Notes: generated by a model not told the origin, from the sequence alone. A stretch of DNA of 64,000 nt from Halodurantibacterium daqingensis (GCF_042666235.1 NZ_JBHTFQ010000001.1:310001-374000), one strand, 5' to 3'. Positions 45,767 through 55,253 are shown, counted from the stretch's first letter. A program made the numbers and translations.

Positions 45767-46453
45767 ATGGCAAATCTCAAGAAAATCCTGCTGGTTGACG
45801 ACGAGGAAGACCTGCGCGAGGCGCTGAGCGAACAGCTCGTCATGACCGAGGATTTCGATGTCTTCGAGGCGGGAAACGGCGCCGAGGCGATGGAAAAGGT
45901 CAAGGCCGGGCACTTCGACCTGGCGATTCTGGACGTGGGCCTGCCCGATACCGACGGGCGCGAACTGTGCCGGCGGATGCGCAAGCAGGGCGTCAAGTGC
46001 CCCATCCTCATGCTGACCGGGCATGACAGCGACAGCGATACGATCCTGGGCCTTGATGCCGGGGCGAATGACTATGTGACCAAGCCGTTCAAGTTTCCGG
46101 TGCTTCTGGCGCGGATTCGCGCGCAGTTGCGCCAGCACGAACAATCCGAGGACGCGGTGTTCCAACTCGGCCCCTATACGTTCAAGCCGTCGATGAAGGT
46201 TCTCATCGACGAGAAAGAGCGCAAGATCCGGCTGACCGAGAAGGAAACCAACATCCTCAAGTTCCTCTATCGCGCCTCGGATGGGGTAGTGCCGCGGGAC
46301 GTGCTGCTGCATGAGGTCTGGGGCTATAACGCCGGCGTCACGACCCATACGCTTGAAACGCATATCTACCGCCTGCGCCAGAAGATCGAGCCCGACCCCT
46401 CGAACGCGCGCCTTCTGGTCACGGAATCGGGGGGATACCGGCTGGTTTCCTGA
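45767..46453 (+). CDS. OmpR-family response regulator (CenR-like)
   Basis: 228 residues. Receiver domain with acidic pocket DDEED (11-15), phospho-acceptor Asp56 in LAILDVGLPD, and the TKPF lysine near 105. The C-terminal winged helix ends LLVTESGGYRLVS. It closely fits the alphaproteobacterial group containing the essential envelope regulator CenR, recognised from memory without alignment. No kinase gene is adjacent. It has its own upstream region, divergent from ribA. Confidence 0.93.
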   Translation: MANLKKILLVDDEEDLREALSEQLVMTEDFDVFEAGNGAEAMEKVKAGHFDLAILDVGLPDTDGRELCRRMRKQGVKCPILMLTGHDSDSDTILGLDAGANDYVTKPFKFPVLLARIRAQLRQHEQSEDAVFQLGPYTFKPSMKVLIDEKERKIRLTEKETNILKFLYRASDGVVPRDVLLHEVWGYNAGVTTHTLETHIYRLRQKIEPDPSNARLLVTESGGYRLVS

Positions 46454-46815
46454 CCGGAGCCGGTGCCGTGTGGCGCTGCAGTCATCGCCGGCGCTGCCCG
46501 GCGCCGCCCGATTGGGTGCTGCCCAGACGCGGCAGCCGCGGTTTTTCCTGGTGTTCCGTGGAAGGCCGCGACCGGCGTCGATCAGCAACGTGGGCCACTG
46601 TTCCGACGACCGGCCCCTCACGGGCGTCATGCGCCGTCCGTGACGCAGGTTCGTCACACGGTTGGCTCCCTCCCGCCTTCGACTTGTGATTGCATGGCCT
46701 CGGCTTGCACCCTAGACAGGGCCAAAAGATCCGCCTCGAGATCAGATCCCCTCAGGGAAGCTGAAGGAACGGGGCCGGTCAGCGCCGCAGAAAAGGGCCG
46801 GAAAGGGGACATCCG
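46454..46815. other. gene-free stretch between the response regulator and xthA
   Basis: No conserved reading frame and no T-tailed hairpin. A GGCGC/GCGCC hairpin sits just after the regulator stop, but without a T run. The xthA ribosome site GGAAAGGGG lies at its right end. Confidence 0.45.
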
Positions 46816-47604
46816 ATGTCGTTCACGCTTGCCACCTGGAACATCAATTCGGTCCGGCTTCGCGAGGGGCTTGTTGCACGGTTCCTGCAGGAAGAGGCGC
46901 CGGATGTGCTCTGCCTGCAGGAATGCAAGAGCCCGGTGGACAAGATGCCGCTCGAGGCCTTCCGAAGCCTTGGGTATGCCCATGTTGTCGCGCGCGGGCA
47001 GAAGGGCTATAACGGCGTGGCGATCCTGTCACGCCTGCCGATCGAGGATGCAGGCGATCGCGATTTTGCCGGGCTGAACCATGCCCGCCATGTTGCGGCC
47101 CGGCTTGAGAACGGTGTCGTGATCCATAACTTCTATGTGCCGGCAGGGGGAGATGTTCCGGACCGGACGGTGAACGTGAAGTTCGGGCAGAAGCTGGATT
47201 ACCTGACCGGCATGCGCGACTGGTTCCGCGCCGCGCGCCCGCACAAGTCCATCCTTGTCGGGGATCTGAACATCGCCCCGCGCGAGGATGATGTCTGGAA
47301 CCACAAGCAGCTACTGCGCATCGTGAGCCATACCCCGATCGAGGTCGATCACCTTGCGCAGGTGCAGGAGGCGGGCGGCTGGGTGGATGTGACCCGCCAG
47401 AACATTCCGAAGGGGCAGCTTTACAGCTGGTGGTCCTATCGCTCGCCAGACTGGAGCGCGGCTGACAAGGGGCGGCGGCTTGATCATGTCTGGGCGACCT
47501 CCGACATTGCTGCGGCAGGGCATGACAGCCGGATCCTGCGCGATGCCCGGGGCTGGGATCAGCCTTCGGATCATGCGCCGGTCCTGGCGCGTTTCGATCT
47601 CTGA
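46816..47604 (+). CDS. xthA: exodeoxyribonuclease III
   Basis: AP endonuclease and 3'-5' exonuclease of base-excision repair. 262 residues. ATWNINSVR (about 6-14), LCLQECK (about 33-39) with the metal Glu, the GDLNIAP segment (about 150-156), and the terminal WDQPSDHAPV carrying the catalytic His are all present. Confidence 0.97.
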   Translation: MSFTLATWNINSVRLREGLVARFLQEEAPDVLCLQECKSPVDKMPLEAFRSLGYAHVVARGQKGYNGVAILSRLPIEDAGDRDFAGLNHARHVAARLENGVVIHNFYVPAGGDVPDRTVNVKFGQKLDYLTGMRDWFRAARPHKSILVGDLNIAPREDDVWNHKQLLRIVSHTPIEVDHLAQVQEAGGWVDVTRQNIPKGQLYSWWSYRSPDWSAADKGRRLDHVWATSDIAAAGHDSRILRDARGWDQPSDHAPVLARFDL

Positions 47605-47802
47605 TCTGCCACAAGAAGGTCTGCCCTCTCCTGGCTCTTGCCGCAGCAGTGGCTTGATGGTCATACTCAACCAGTATCTGTAGCAACTGCGCACGCAGTG
47701 GTTGAAAGGGTGGCGTGAACGGGATAACCGAAAGTTGCGGGTCCTGGTTTTCGGGCTCTGGGCTCTCACGCGGCCGGTCCGTGCGGCTGTCATAGATGGA
47801 AG

Positions 47803-49770
47803 ATGCCAGTGCAGCAGATGATGTCCAGGCTTGGCGTGATGCTCTTTCATCTTTCGGAGGCGCTGTCGCGGCCGAGAAAACGCCTGGTGCTGCTCTCGCT
47901 GGACGTTGCCCTGGTGCCGCTGGCGCTGGGCGCTGCCGCGCTGGTATCCGAGCCTGAGCTCAGCGGAATGCGTGCCCTCTGGGGCATCCTGATCCTCGGG
48001 GCAGCGGCGGGCCTTCTGTCTGTCCGGCTTGGCATTCATGCCGTCAAGCTCAACGCCTACGAGACGAGCGCCATCATCCGCACGGCCCTGCTTGCCCTTC
48101 TGCTGGGGGTTCTGGCCTTCGCGCTGGCGCGGCAGGCGGGGGTGCAGCGGCCACTGGCGGGGGTTGTGGTCTTCGCGGTCTTTTACTTCGTCCTCTCGGT
48201 TGGCCTCCGATTTGCGATGTTGCATCTGCTGCTCTGGGCGTGCCGGGCCGGGCAGAACCGCCGCGCGGTGCTGATCTATGGGGCGGGCAGCACCGGCATG
48301 CAGCTGGCCGCGGCGCTGCGCACCCACCACACCATCGTTCCGGTGGGCTTCATCGACGACAATCCGGCGCTGGATGGGCTGACCGTCGCCGGGCTGCGGG
48401 TCTGGCCGAGCGAGAGCCTGCCGGACATCGTGCGCAAACATGCGGTGCGACGCGTTCTTCTGGCCATGCCGTCTGCTCCGCCCGCCCGGCATATGCAGAT
48501 CCTCAACCGGCTGCGGGGAATGTCGCTGGAGGTTCTGGCCCTGCCGTCCTTCGCGCAGCTTGTCGGTGAGGAAGAGCTGATGGAGCGGCTCAAGCCGGTT
48601 GCACCGGGTGATTTCCTTGGCCGTCGGCAGCTTGAGCAGGAACTGCGGCGCGGCGACGAAGCCTATCGCGGCCGCACTATCCTGGTGACCGGGGCCGGTG
48701 GCAGCATCGGGTCGGAACTGTGCCGGCAGCTTCTGCACTGCGCTCCGGCCCGGATCATCCTGTTCGAAGTCAGCGAAATCGCACTCTACACCATCGAGCA
48801 GGAGCTGCGCGACAAGATCGGGCGCCGCGGGATCGAGATCGTGCCTGTCCTCGGCACGGTCATGGACAGCCGCCTTGTGCGGATGGTCATGGCCGGGCAC
48901 AAGGTGCAGGTGGTCTTTCATGCGGCGGCCTACAAGCATGTGCCCCTGGTCGAGGCCAATCCCGTTGCGGGGCTGGCCAACAACGTGCTCGGCACCAGGG
49001 TCCTGGCCGAAGCGGCGCATGAGGCGGGGGTTGACAGCTTCATTTTCGTTTCCACCGACAAGGCCGTGCGCCCGACGAATGTCATGGGCGCCTCGAAGCG
49101 GCTGGCCGAACTGGTGGTGCAGGATCTCGCCAGGCGGTCGCGCCATACGGTCTTTTCGATGGTGCGCTTCGGCAATGTCCTCGGTTCGTCCGGTTCCGTC
49201 ATTCCGTTGTTCCAGTCGCAGATCGCGCGTGGCGGGCCCGTCACGCTCACCCACGAGGAAGTGACGCGGTATTTCATGACCATCGGCGAAGCCGCGCGAC
49301 TCGTGATCCTTTCGGGTGCGTTCTCGGCACAGGACCAGGGCGGCAGCCGCGGCGGTGACGTGTTTGTGCTGGATATGGGGGAGCCGATCCGCATCCGCGA
49401 TCTTGCCCGTCAGATGATCGAGGCAGCGGGCTATCGTGTCCGCGGGCCGGATCAGCCGGATGGCGATATCGAGATCGTCACCATCGGCTTGCGTCCGGGC
49501 GAAAAGCTGCACGAGGAGTTGTTGATCGGCGAAGGTCTTTTGACCACGCCGCATCCCAAGATCCTGCGCGCACAGGAAGAAGGCCTGTCCGAACTGGAGA
49601 TTGCCGCCGCCCTGCGCAGCCTGCGCGACGCGGTGGCGCTGGGGGATGCCGATGCGGCCTGCGGCGTGATCCGCCGCTGGGTGCGGGGCTATGAGCCCGC
49701 GGTTCCCGGTGCTGGCAGCGAAGTTCCGTCCGCCGCAAGCGGTGCCGAGCCCGGGCAACGCGCGCAGTAA
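47803..49770 (+). CDS. membrane nucleotide-sugar 4,6-dehydratase/epimerase (CapD/WbpM/FlaA1 type)
   Basis: 655 residues. Four or five N-terminal transmembrane helices (about 25-145), a CoA-binding-like Rossmann domain (IYGAGSTGMQLA, about 165-176), then the epimerase domain with TGAGGSIGSELC (about 297-308), AAYKHVPLVE and the active-site region MGASKRLAE. It probably makes an activated deoxy-amino sugar for surface polysaccharide. The sugar is not predictable. First gene of the block running into yjbH. Confidence 0.9.
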   Translation: MPVQQMMSRLGVMLFHLSEALSRPRKRLVLLSLDVALVPLALGAAALVSEPELSGMRALWGILILGAAAGLLSVRLGIHAVKLNAYETSAIIRTALLALLLGVLAFALARQAGVQRPLAGVVVFAVFYFVLSVGLRFAMLHLLLWACRAGQNRRAVLIYGAGSTGMQLAAALRTHHTIVPVGFIDDNPALDGLTVAGLRVWPSESLPDIVRKHAVRRVLLAMPSAPPARHMQILNRLRGMSLEVLALPSFAQLVGEEELMERLKPVAPGDFLGRRQLEQELRRGDEAYRGRTILVTGAGGSIGSELCRQLLHCAPARIILFEVSEIALYTIEQELRDKIGRRGIEIVPVLGTVMDSRLVRMVMAGHKVQVVFHAAAYKHVPLVEANPVAGLANNVLGTRVLAEAAHEAGVDSFIFVSTDKAVRPTNVMGASKRLAELVVQDLARRSRHTVFSMVRFGNVLGSSGSVIPLFQSQIARGGPVTLTHEEVTRYFMTIGEAARLVILSGAFSAQDQGGSRGGDVFVLDMGEPIRIRDLARQMIEAAGYRVRGPDQPDGDIEIVTIGLRPGEKLHEELLIGEGLLTTPHPKILRAQEEGLSELEIAAALRSLRDAVALGDADAACGVIRRWVRGYEPAVPGAGSEVPSAASGAEPGQRAQ

Positions 49771-49845
49771 TGGGGCCGCTGGCCCTGCCAAGGCTTGTTC
49801 AACGAGACAACGCGGCCTAGAAAGACAGGAAAGGCGGGGGGCAAG

Positions 49846-52101
49846 ATGGCAGGCGGTAAGACAACCGGGCAGGTGACATGGCCGCTGGGGCCGGGAGCGG
49901 CGGCAGCACGGTCCGGGCCCTGTGAAATTCACGACGGCAAGCCACTGGGCAGCCGTCGGCGCGTGGGGCTGCGTGCCTCCTGCCTGACAGGCGCTGCGGC
50001 GCTGGTTCTGACAGCGTTCCCGGCTGCCGCGCAGCAGGGGCCGACACTCAACTTTCAGGGCGTGCCCGGGCTGATCGACATGCCCGGCGGCGCCGCCCTC
50101 CCCGATGCCGAAGTGACAGCCGTGACCTCGTATTTCGGCGGGATCACCCGAACCACGGGCAGCTTCCAGTTCAGCCCGCGGATCACCGCCAGCTTCCGAT
50201 ACCTGTCGATCCGCAACTGGGACCGCAACCTGCCGCCCTCGGAACAGGATGGCTACGAAACCTATTACGACCGCAGCTTTGACCTGCGCTTCCTGCTGCT
50301 TGAGGAAAGTGCCAATCTGCCTGCGGTCACGCTCGGATTTCAGGATTTCATCGGCACAGGCATCCTGTCGGGCGAGTATCTTGCCGCGACCAAGGAAATC
50401 ATGCCGCGGCTCCGTGTCACCGGCGGCCTTGGCTGGGGGCGTCTTGGAGCGCGGGGGGCGCTTGGCTCGCCCTTCGGGAGCCGGCCTGACATCGACTTCG
50501 GCGAGGGCGGCAAGCCGACCTTCAGCCAGATGTTCCGCGGACCCATGGCGCCCTTTGGTGGCGTGGAGTGGCAGGCGAGCGAGCGGCTTGGCCTCAAGGT
50601 CGAGTATTCCTCGGAAGGCTATGACGAAGAGGCCGGCCGTCGCGGCGTGTTCGAGCGCAAGAGCCGTTTCAATTTCGGCGCCGAGTACCAGATAACGGAA
50701 AATGTCCGTCTGGGCGGGTATTATCTTTACGGCTCGGAGTTCGGCGCCTCCTTGCAGGTGGCACTCAATCCTCGCCGCCGCCCCGGGAACATGGGGATCC
50801 AGGACGCCGGGCCGATCCCGGTCCGTCTGCGCCCCTCCCCCGAGCGCGACGCCGAAGCCTGGTCGCCCAGCTGGGCGGATCACCCGGATTCCGCCGCGAT
50901 CCTGCGGGATAATGTCGCCAAATACCTCGAGGCGGACGGGATGCGGCTCGAGGCGCTGACGGTCAGTGCCACGCATGTACAGCTGCGTTATCGCAATCTG
51001 CGTTATGATGCGGTGGGCCAATCGATCGGCCGGGCTGCGCGCATCCTGACCCATACGCTGCCCGCGAGCGTCGAGACATTCGAGCTGATTCCGGTGGTCG
51101 AGGGGATGCCGGCGGCCTCGGTAAGCCTGCGCCGCAGCGATGTCGAGGCCCTTGAACACGCCCCTGATGCGGCCGCGGCCATGCAGGCGCGGCGCGGTCT
51201 GGCCGATGCCGGGGCGCTTCCGCCCGGGGCGCTGACCTCGACCGATCTCTATCCGCGCTTCACCTGGTCGATCGGCCCCTATGCCCGGCTCGGGCTTTTC
51301 GATCCCGACGAGCCGGTGCGCGGTGCGCTGGGTGCACGTCTGCGCGCGCGCTATGACATCGCGCCCGGGTTCGTCCTGTCCGGATCGGTGACCAAGAACC
51401 TGGTCAGCAACCTCGACAAGCAGACGCGTTTCTTCGACTCTTCGTCGGACTTGCAGCGGGTGCGGTCGGAAACCCGACTTTACGACAGCAAGGGCGATCC
51501 CGCGCTCGAAACCCTGACAATGGCCTGGTATGCGAAACCGGCGGCCGACATCTACAGCCGCATCACCGTCGGTTATCTGGAGCGGATGTTTGGCGGCGTC
51601 TCGGGCGAGGTGCTGTGGAAGCCTGCCACAAGCCGGCTGGGGCTGGGGGCGGAACTGAACTATGTTCAGCAACGCAGCTTCAACCAAGGTCTCGGCTTTC
51701 GGGATTATTCGGTCGTGACGGGCCATGTGTCGGCCTATTACGACCTTGGCGCGGGCTATCATGCGCAGATCGACGTGGGGCGTTACCTGGCCGAGGACTG
51801 GGGCACCACCCTCTCGCTTGACCGGGAATTCGCGAATGGCTGGCGCGTGGGCGCCTTTGCGACATTTACCGACGTGCCCTCGGAAGCCTTTGGCGAGGGA
51901 TCGTTCGACAAGGGGATCCGCGTGTCGATCCCGGTTACATGGGTGCTGGGCACGCCCACCCGCAACGTCCAGACGGCAACGATCCGGCCCCTGACGCGGG
52001 ACGGCGGCGCCCGGCTCGAGGTGGATGGGCGGTTGTACGAGACGGTCCGCGGCTATCATCAGGGTGGCATCGACGGGCAATGGGGAAGGTTCTGGCGGTG
52101 A
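49846..52101 (+). CDS. yjbH: YjbH-family outer-membrane exopolysaccharide protein
   Basis: 751 residues. A long N-region with a late signal sequence (about 57-80, ending AAA-QQGP) precedes the YjbH domain, with repeated beta strands throughout (FLLLEESANLPAVTLGFQDF, SRLGLGAELNYVQQ), consistent with an outer-membrane barrel. The E. coli homologue belongs to the yjbEFGH operon for an extracellular polysaccharide. The ATG at 49846 has a G-rich ribosome site; a TTG at 49795 is less likely. Stop overlaps the YjbF gene as GTGA. Confidence 0.87.
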   Translation: MAGGKTTGQVTWPLGPGAAAARSGPCEIHDGKPLGSRRRVGLRASCLTGAAALVLTAFPAAAQQGPTLNFQGVPGLIDMPGGAALPDAEVTAVTSYFGGITRTTGSFQFSPRITASFRYLSIRNWDRNLPPSEQDGYETYYDRSFDLRFLLLEESANLPAVTLGFQDFIGTGILSGEYLAATKEIMPRLRVTGGLGWGRLGARGALGSPFGSRPDIDFGEGGKPTFSQMFRGPMAPFGGVEWQASERLGLKVEYSSEGYDEEAGRRGVFERKSRFNFGAEYQITENVRLGGYYLYGSEFGASLQVALNPRRRPGNMGIQDAGPIPVRLRPSPERDAEAWSPSWADHPDSAAILRDNVAKYLEADGMRLEALTVSATHVQLRYRNLRYDAVGQSIGRAARILTHTLPASVETFELIPVVEGMPAASVSLRRSDVEALEHAPDAAAAMQARRGLADAGALPPGALTSTDLYPRFTWSIGPYARLGLFDPDEPVRGALGARLRARYDIAPGFVLSGSVTKNLVSNLDKQTRFFDSSSDLQRVRSETRLYDSKGDPALETLTMAWYAKPAADIYSRITVGYLERMFGGVSGEVLWKPATSRLGLGAELNYVQQRSFNQGLGFRDYSVVTGHVSAYYDLGAGYHAQIDVGRYLAEDWGTTLSLDREFANGWRVGAFATFTDVPSEAFGEGSFDKGIRVSIPVTWVLGTPTRNVQTATIRPLTRDGGARLEVDGRLYETVRGYHQGGIDGQWGRFWR

Positions 52102-52757
52102 AGAAAGCAACTGGCCTTTTCGCTCTGACGGCGGCACTTGTGCTTGCTGCCTGCGGCAATCAGCAAACCAGCGATCCGATCGTCGATACGATCAAGGCCC
52201 TCGCCGGAGGCCTGCTGGGCGGCGGGGGGGCTGTGGAACCGGCGGAGCCAGTGACCCGCGCGATGATCGAGTCCTCGGATGTGCCGATGCTGATGGCTTT
52301 GGTTCCCAGCCGGGGTGCGCAGGCACTTCTGTATCAGGTTGGACGCAACCGGGGGGTGGCCATCTATTCCACCGCCGATGCCAGTACACTGAGCTTGCGG
52401 GACGGCATTCTGGTTGCGTCACGCGGTCTTGGGAATGACCTGATGTCGGCGGCGGTGCCGACGGCCGCGCAGGTTCTTTCCGGATCGGGAAGCCACAATC
52501 GCAGCTACTTCACGCTGGACGGAGAAGACCAGACGCAGCGGGCCGATTTCACCTGCGTGCTGAGCCGCCATGCGTCCGAACCTGTGGACATCATCGAGCG
52601 CCGTTATGCCGTGCATGAAGTCAAGGAGACCTGCAGCAGCAGCGAACATGCCTTCGTCAACCGTTACTGGATCGATGGAGGTGGAAGTATTGTCCAGTCT
52701 ATTCAGTGGCTTGGGACTGATGTGGGTTTTTTGCAACTTGCCGATCTTTCGATTTGA
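52098..52757 (+). CDS. yjbF: YjbF-family lipoprotein
   Basis: 219 residues with signal peptide and lipobox LAACGN (Cys about 19). The DUF (YjbF) domain follows; conserved-looking segments include VASRGLGNDLMSA and the late VNRYWIDGGGSIVQSIQW. The start is GTG at 52098, overlapping yjbH; ATG at 52080 is an in-frame alternative giving six more residues. Part of the exopolysaccharide block. Confidence 0.85.
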   Translation: MKKATGLFALTAALVLAACGNQQTSDPIVDTIKALAGGLLGGGGAVEPAEPVTRAMIESSDVPMLMALVPSRGAQALLYQVGRNRGVAIYSTADASTLSLRDGILVASRGLGNDLMSAAVPTAAQVLSGSGSHNRSYFTLDGEDQTQRADFTCVLSRHASEPVDIIERRYAVHEVKETCSSSEHAFVNRYWIDGGGSIVQSIQWLGTDVGFLQLADLSI

Positions 52758-52832
52758 CACATGCATAACTGGCTTTTCGGGTGCAGGAGACGATGTTAAG
52801 GTCATCATCAGTCAACCAAATGGAGAATAACG

Positions 52833-53057
52833 ATGAAACGCATCATCACCACTGCAGCGGCTTCCGCGATGATCCTCGCTGGCGCATCCTCGGCCTTCGC
52901 TGGCGGCCTGAGCCCCGTCGTTGTTGAGCCGGCTCCGGTTGCTCCGGCTCCGGTTGCTGCACGCGGCACCCTCGGCACCGGCGCGATCGTCGGCGGTCTG
53001 CTGGCTCTTGCCGTCATCGCAGTGGCCGCTTCGTCCTCGTCGAGCGACGACAGCTGA
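52833..53057 (+). CDS. small secreted YjbE-like protein
   Basis: 74 residues. Signal peptide ends near AFA-GGLSP (about 23). The mature part is a Pro/Ala/Val repeat (VEPAPVAPAPVAA), one hydrophobic helix (about 49-66) and a Ser/Asp tail. It lies right after yjbF, as yjbE accompanies yjbF/yjbH in E. coli, but sequence similarity to YjbE is not evident beyond size and composition. A strong ribosome site (GGAGAATAAC) and terminator suggest high expression. Confidence 0.7.
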   Translation: MKRIITTAAASAMILAGASSAFAGGLSPVVVEPAPVAPAPVAARGTLGTGAIVGGLLALAVIAVAASSSSSDDS

Positions 53058-53082
53058 TTTTCCGCACCTTGCGGAGATCGAG

Positions 53083-53112
53083 GCCCCGGCAGATTGCCGG
53101 GGCTTTTTTTTT
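53083..53112 (+). terminator. terminator of the yjb block
   Basis: An 8-bp stem GCCCCGGC/GCCGGGGC (53083-53090 with 53096-53103), followed by an uninterrupted run of about nine T residues. Confidence 0.95.
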
Positions 53113-53487
53113 ACGCCTGTGCCAGCGGTGGCCACGGCCGGCTGACGTTGCAGAGGCCGGCACCACTGACGGCGCTGCCCGCGGCCTGCCATGCGCCATT
53201 TTACCACGGAGCAGGCGTGCACGGGCACCCATATCGCCGCGCCCTGGCAGTCAAAGCAGCCCCGCATCTGGGCATGGCCTCTCTCCGCCATAGCCATGAG
53301 CCAATCTGCCGAGCCCGCGCGTGTGACCGGATGCCGAACGCGCGAGCCTGGCTCCGTCCTGGCGTCAAGGGCGCGATCCGCCGGGCCATGGCGCCCGCAA
53401 CCCGCTTGCACCGATTTTCCGGCTCGGATTCCTCTTGGCCTTTGGCCGCGTCCCGCACATATAGGTCGCAGATTGCAACAGCCGGGG
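53113..53487. other. gene-free stretch between the yjb terminator and the thioredoxin-TPR gene
   Basis: Open frames on both strands lack ribosome sites and family sequence. A weak promoter-like TTGGCC with CATATA, 17 nt apart, lies near 53440-53462 before the next gene. Confidence 0.4.
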
Positions 53488-54402
53488 ATGATCATGCTGG
53501 AATTTGGCAACAAGGCCGCGGCGCCGGCCGGTAAGGAACTGGTCAAGGACGGAACCGAAGCAAGCTTCATGGCCGATGTGGTCGAGGCCAGCCGCGAAGT
53601 TCCGGTGATCGTGGATTTCTGGGCGCCTTGGTGTGGCCCCTGCAAGACGCTGGGTCCGGCGCTCGAGGCGGCCGTCACGGCTGCGGGTGGCAAGGTCCGG
53701 ATGGTCAAGATCGACGTGGATCAGAATCAGATGATCGCGGCGCAGCTGCGGGTGCAGTCGATCCCGACGGTTTATGCCTTCTGGCAAGGGCAACCTGTGG
53801 ACGGATTTCAGGGGGCCTTGCCGCCCGGGGAGCTTCGCAGCTTCGTGGAGCGCGTCGCGGCGCTTGCCGGCGATGGCGGTCTGGCCGAGGCGATCGAGGC
53901 GGCCGAGCAGATGCTTGCGGAAGGTGCCGTTGTGGATGCGGCCGAGACCTTTGCGGCGATCCTGGGGGAAGAGCCCGAGAATGCGGCAGCCTTCGGCGGT
54001 CTCGCACGGGCACATCTGGCGCTTGGAAACCTCGATCAGGCCGAAGCCCTTCTGAACAACGCGCCTGCAGCGATCGCTGGCGCGCAAGAGGTCGAGGCGG
54101 CGCGGGCGCAGCTTGACCTCGCGCGGCAGGCTGAAAGCGCGGGCCCGGTGGCTGATCTGCGCGCTGCGGTAGATGCCGCGCCCGAGGATCTTGCCCTGCG
54201 GTACGATCTGGCGCTGGCGCTGCATGCGGCGGGGCAAGTGGAAGAGGCCGTGGACGAGCTGCTCGAGATCTTCCGGCGGGACCGCGAGTGGAACGAAGGT
54301 GCGGCGCGCGCGCAGCTGTTCAAGATCTTCGACGCGCTCAAGCCGCAGGATCCGATCGTGCTGCGCGGCAGGCGCCGTCTCAGCTCGATGATATTTGCCT
54401 GA
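53488..54402 (+). CDS. thioredoxin-TPR co-chaperone (CnoX/YbbN family)
   Basis: 304 residues. An N-terminal thioredoxin domain with active site WCGPCK (Cys49, Cys52) and cis-Pro in QSIPTVYAF, then a C-terminal TPR-like helical domain (about 130-304). The E. coli relative is a chaperedoxin that protects proteins from oxidation and passes them to chaperones; unlike it, this one retains both active-site cysteines. Start ATG 53488 or 53494. Confidence 0.92.
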   Translation: MIMLEFGNKAAAPAGKELVKDGTEASFMADVVEASREVPVIVDFWAPWCGPCKTLGPALEAAVTAAGGKVRMVKIDVDQNQMIAAQLRVQSIPTVYAFWQGQPVDGFQGALPPGELRSFVERVAALAGDGGLAEAIEAAEQMLAEGAVVDAAETFAAILGEEPENAAAFGGLARAHLALGNLDQAEALLNNAPAAIAGAQEVEAARAQLDLARQAESAGPVADLRAAVDAAPEDLALRYDLALALHAAGQVEEAVDELLEIFRRDREWNEGAARAQLFKIFDALKPQDPIVLRGRRRLSSMIFA

Positions 54403-54429
54403 CGCTGCTGCCGGTCTAGGTTGCAGCCC

Positions 54430-55074
54430 ATGTTCAGAGCATCGGATCTGCCGGAAACCCTGCCCGTCTTTCCCCTGCCGGGGGCGCTGCTCTTGCCCAG
54501 AGCGCGCCTTCCGCTCCATATCTTCGAGCCGCGCTATCTGGCGATGCTGGATGACACGATGAAGACGCGGCACCGGCTGATCGGCATGATCCAGCCGCGC
54601 GAGGTGCCGGGATCCGAAACCCGTCGCCTGCACGCAATCGGTTGCGCCGGCCGGTTGACGGGGTTTTCCGAAACCGAGGATGGGCGCTACATGATCACGC
54701 TGAGTGGTATTTCCCGCTTTCGGATCCTGCGCGAGGTCCCGGGTTTCGCGCCCTATATCAAGGCAGAGGTCACCTGGGCCGGTTTCGAGCGCGATCTGGG
54801 ACCACCCGAGAGCGACCCGAGCTTTTGCCGCGCGCCGTTCCTGTCCCTGCTGGGCCGGTATTTTGCATCGCAGAACCTGTCGACCGATTGGGGCAACCTG
54901 AAGGAGGCCGAGGACGAACTGCTCATCAACTCGCTGTCGATGCTTTGTCCCTTCGCGCCCGAAGACAAGCAGGCCTTGCTTGAAGCACCGTCCCTTCAGA
55001 CCCGGCGCGAGACACTGGTAACCCTGCTGGAATTCGCGCTTCGCGGCGGCAACAATGAGGAAATCCTGCAATGA
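54430..55074 (+). CDS. Lon N-terminal (substrate-binding) domain protein
   Basis: 214 residues with only the Lon substrate-binding domain: LPVFPLPGALLLPRARLPLHIFEPRY opens it (cited in parts), with MIQPRE and LSGISRFRI following. No AAA+ or protease domain. Function is unknown; probably a substrate-binding adaptor. Between the thioredoxin-TPR gene (27 nt away) and the Trm112-like gene (4-nt overlap), so a three-gene protein-quality group is likely. Confidence 0.9.
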   Translation: MFRASDLPETLPVFPLPGALLLPRARLPLHIFEPRYLAMLDDTMKTRHRLIGMIQPREVPGSETRRLHAIGCAGRLTGFSETEDGRYMITLSGISRFRILREVPGFAPYIKAEVTWAGFERDLGPPESDPSFCRAPFLSLLGRYFASQNLSTDWGNLKEAEDELLINSLSMLCPFAPEDKQALLEAPSLQTRRETLVTLLEFALRGGNNEEILQ

Positions 55075-55253
55075 ACGAGGTGAACTTTGACCGGCGCATG
55101 CTGGAGGCGCTTGTCTGCCCCGTCACCTACAGCACGCTGAGCTATGATGCCGAGCGTCAGGAGCTTGTGTCGCGGGCGGCACAGCTGGCCTTCCCGATCC
55201 GGAACGGCATTCCGATCATGCTGGCGAACGAGGCGCGGGAAATCGACAGCTAG
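55071..55253 (+). CDS. Trm112-family protein lacking most zinc cysteines
   Basis: 60 residues. The family layout LEALVCPVTYSTLSYD ... AFPIRNGIPIML is clear. Only one of the usual four zinc cysteines remains (Cys16 in CPVT); the second pair is replaced by SRAA. Trm112 proteins activate methyltransferases; a zinc-free version must be stabilised otherwise. It ends on CTAG shared with azlD. Confidence 0.9.
   Translation: MNEVNFDRRMLEALVCPVTYSTLSYDAERQELVSRAAQLAFPIRNGIPIMLANEAREIDS

Noticed and set aside
47311..52137. 1608-residue open frame on the minus strand
   Set aside because: It is antisense to xthA, the epimerase, yjbH and yjbF, with low-complexity GC-driven composition; the plus-strand genes have clear families.
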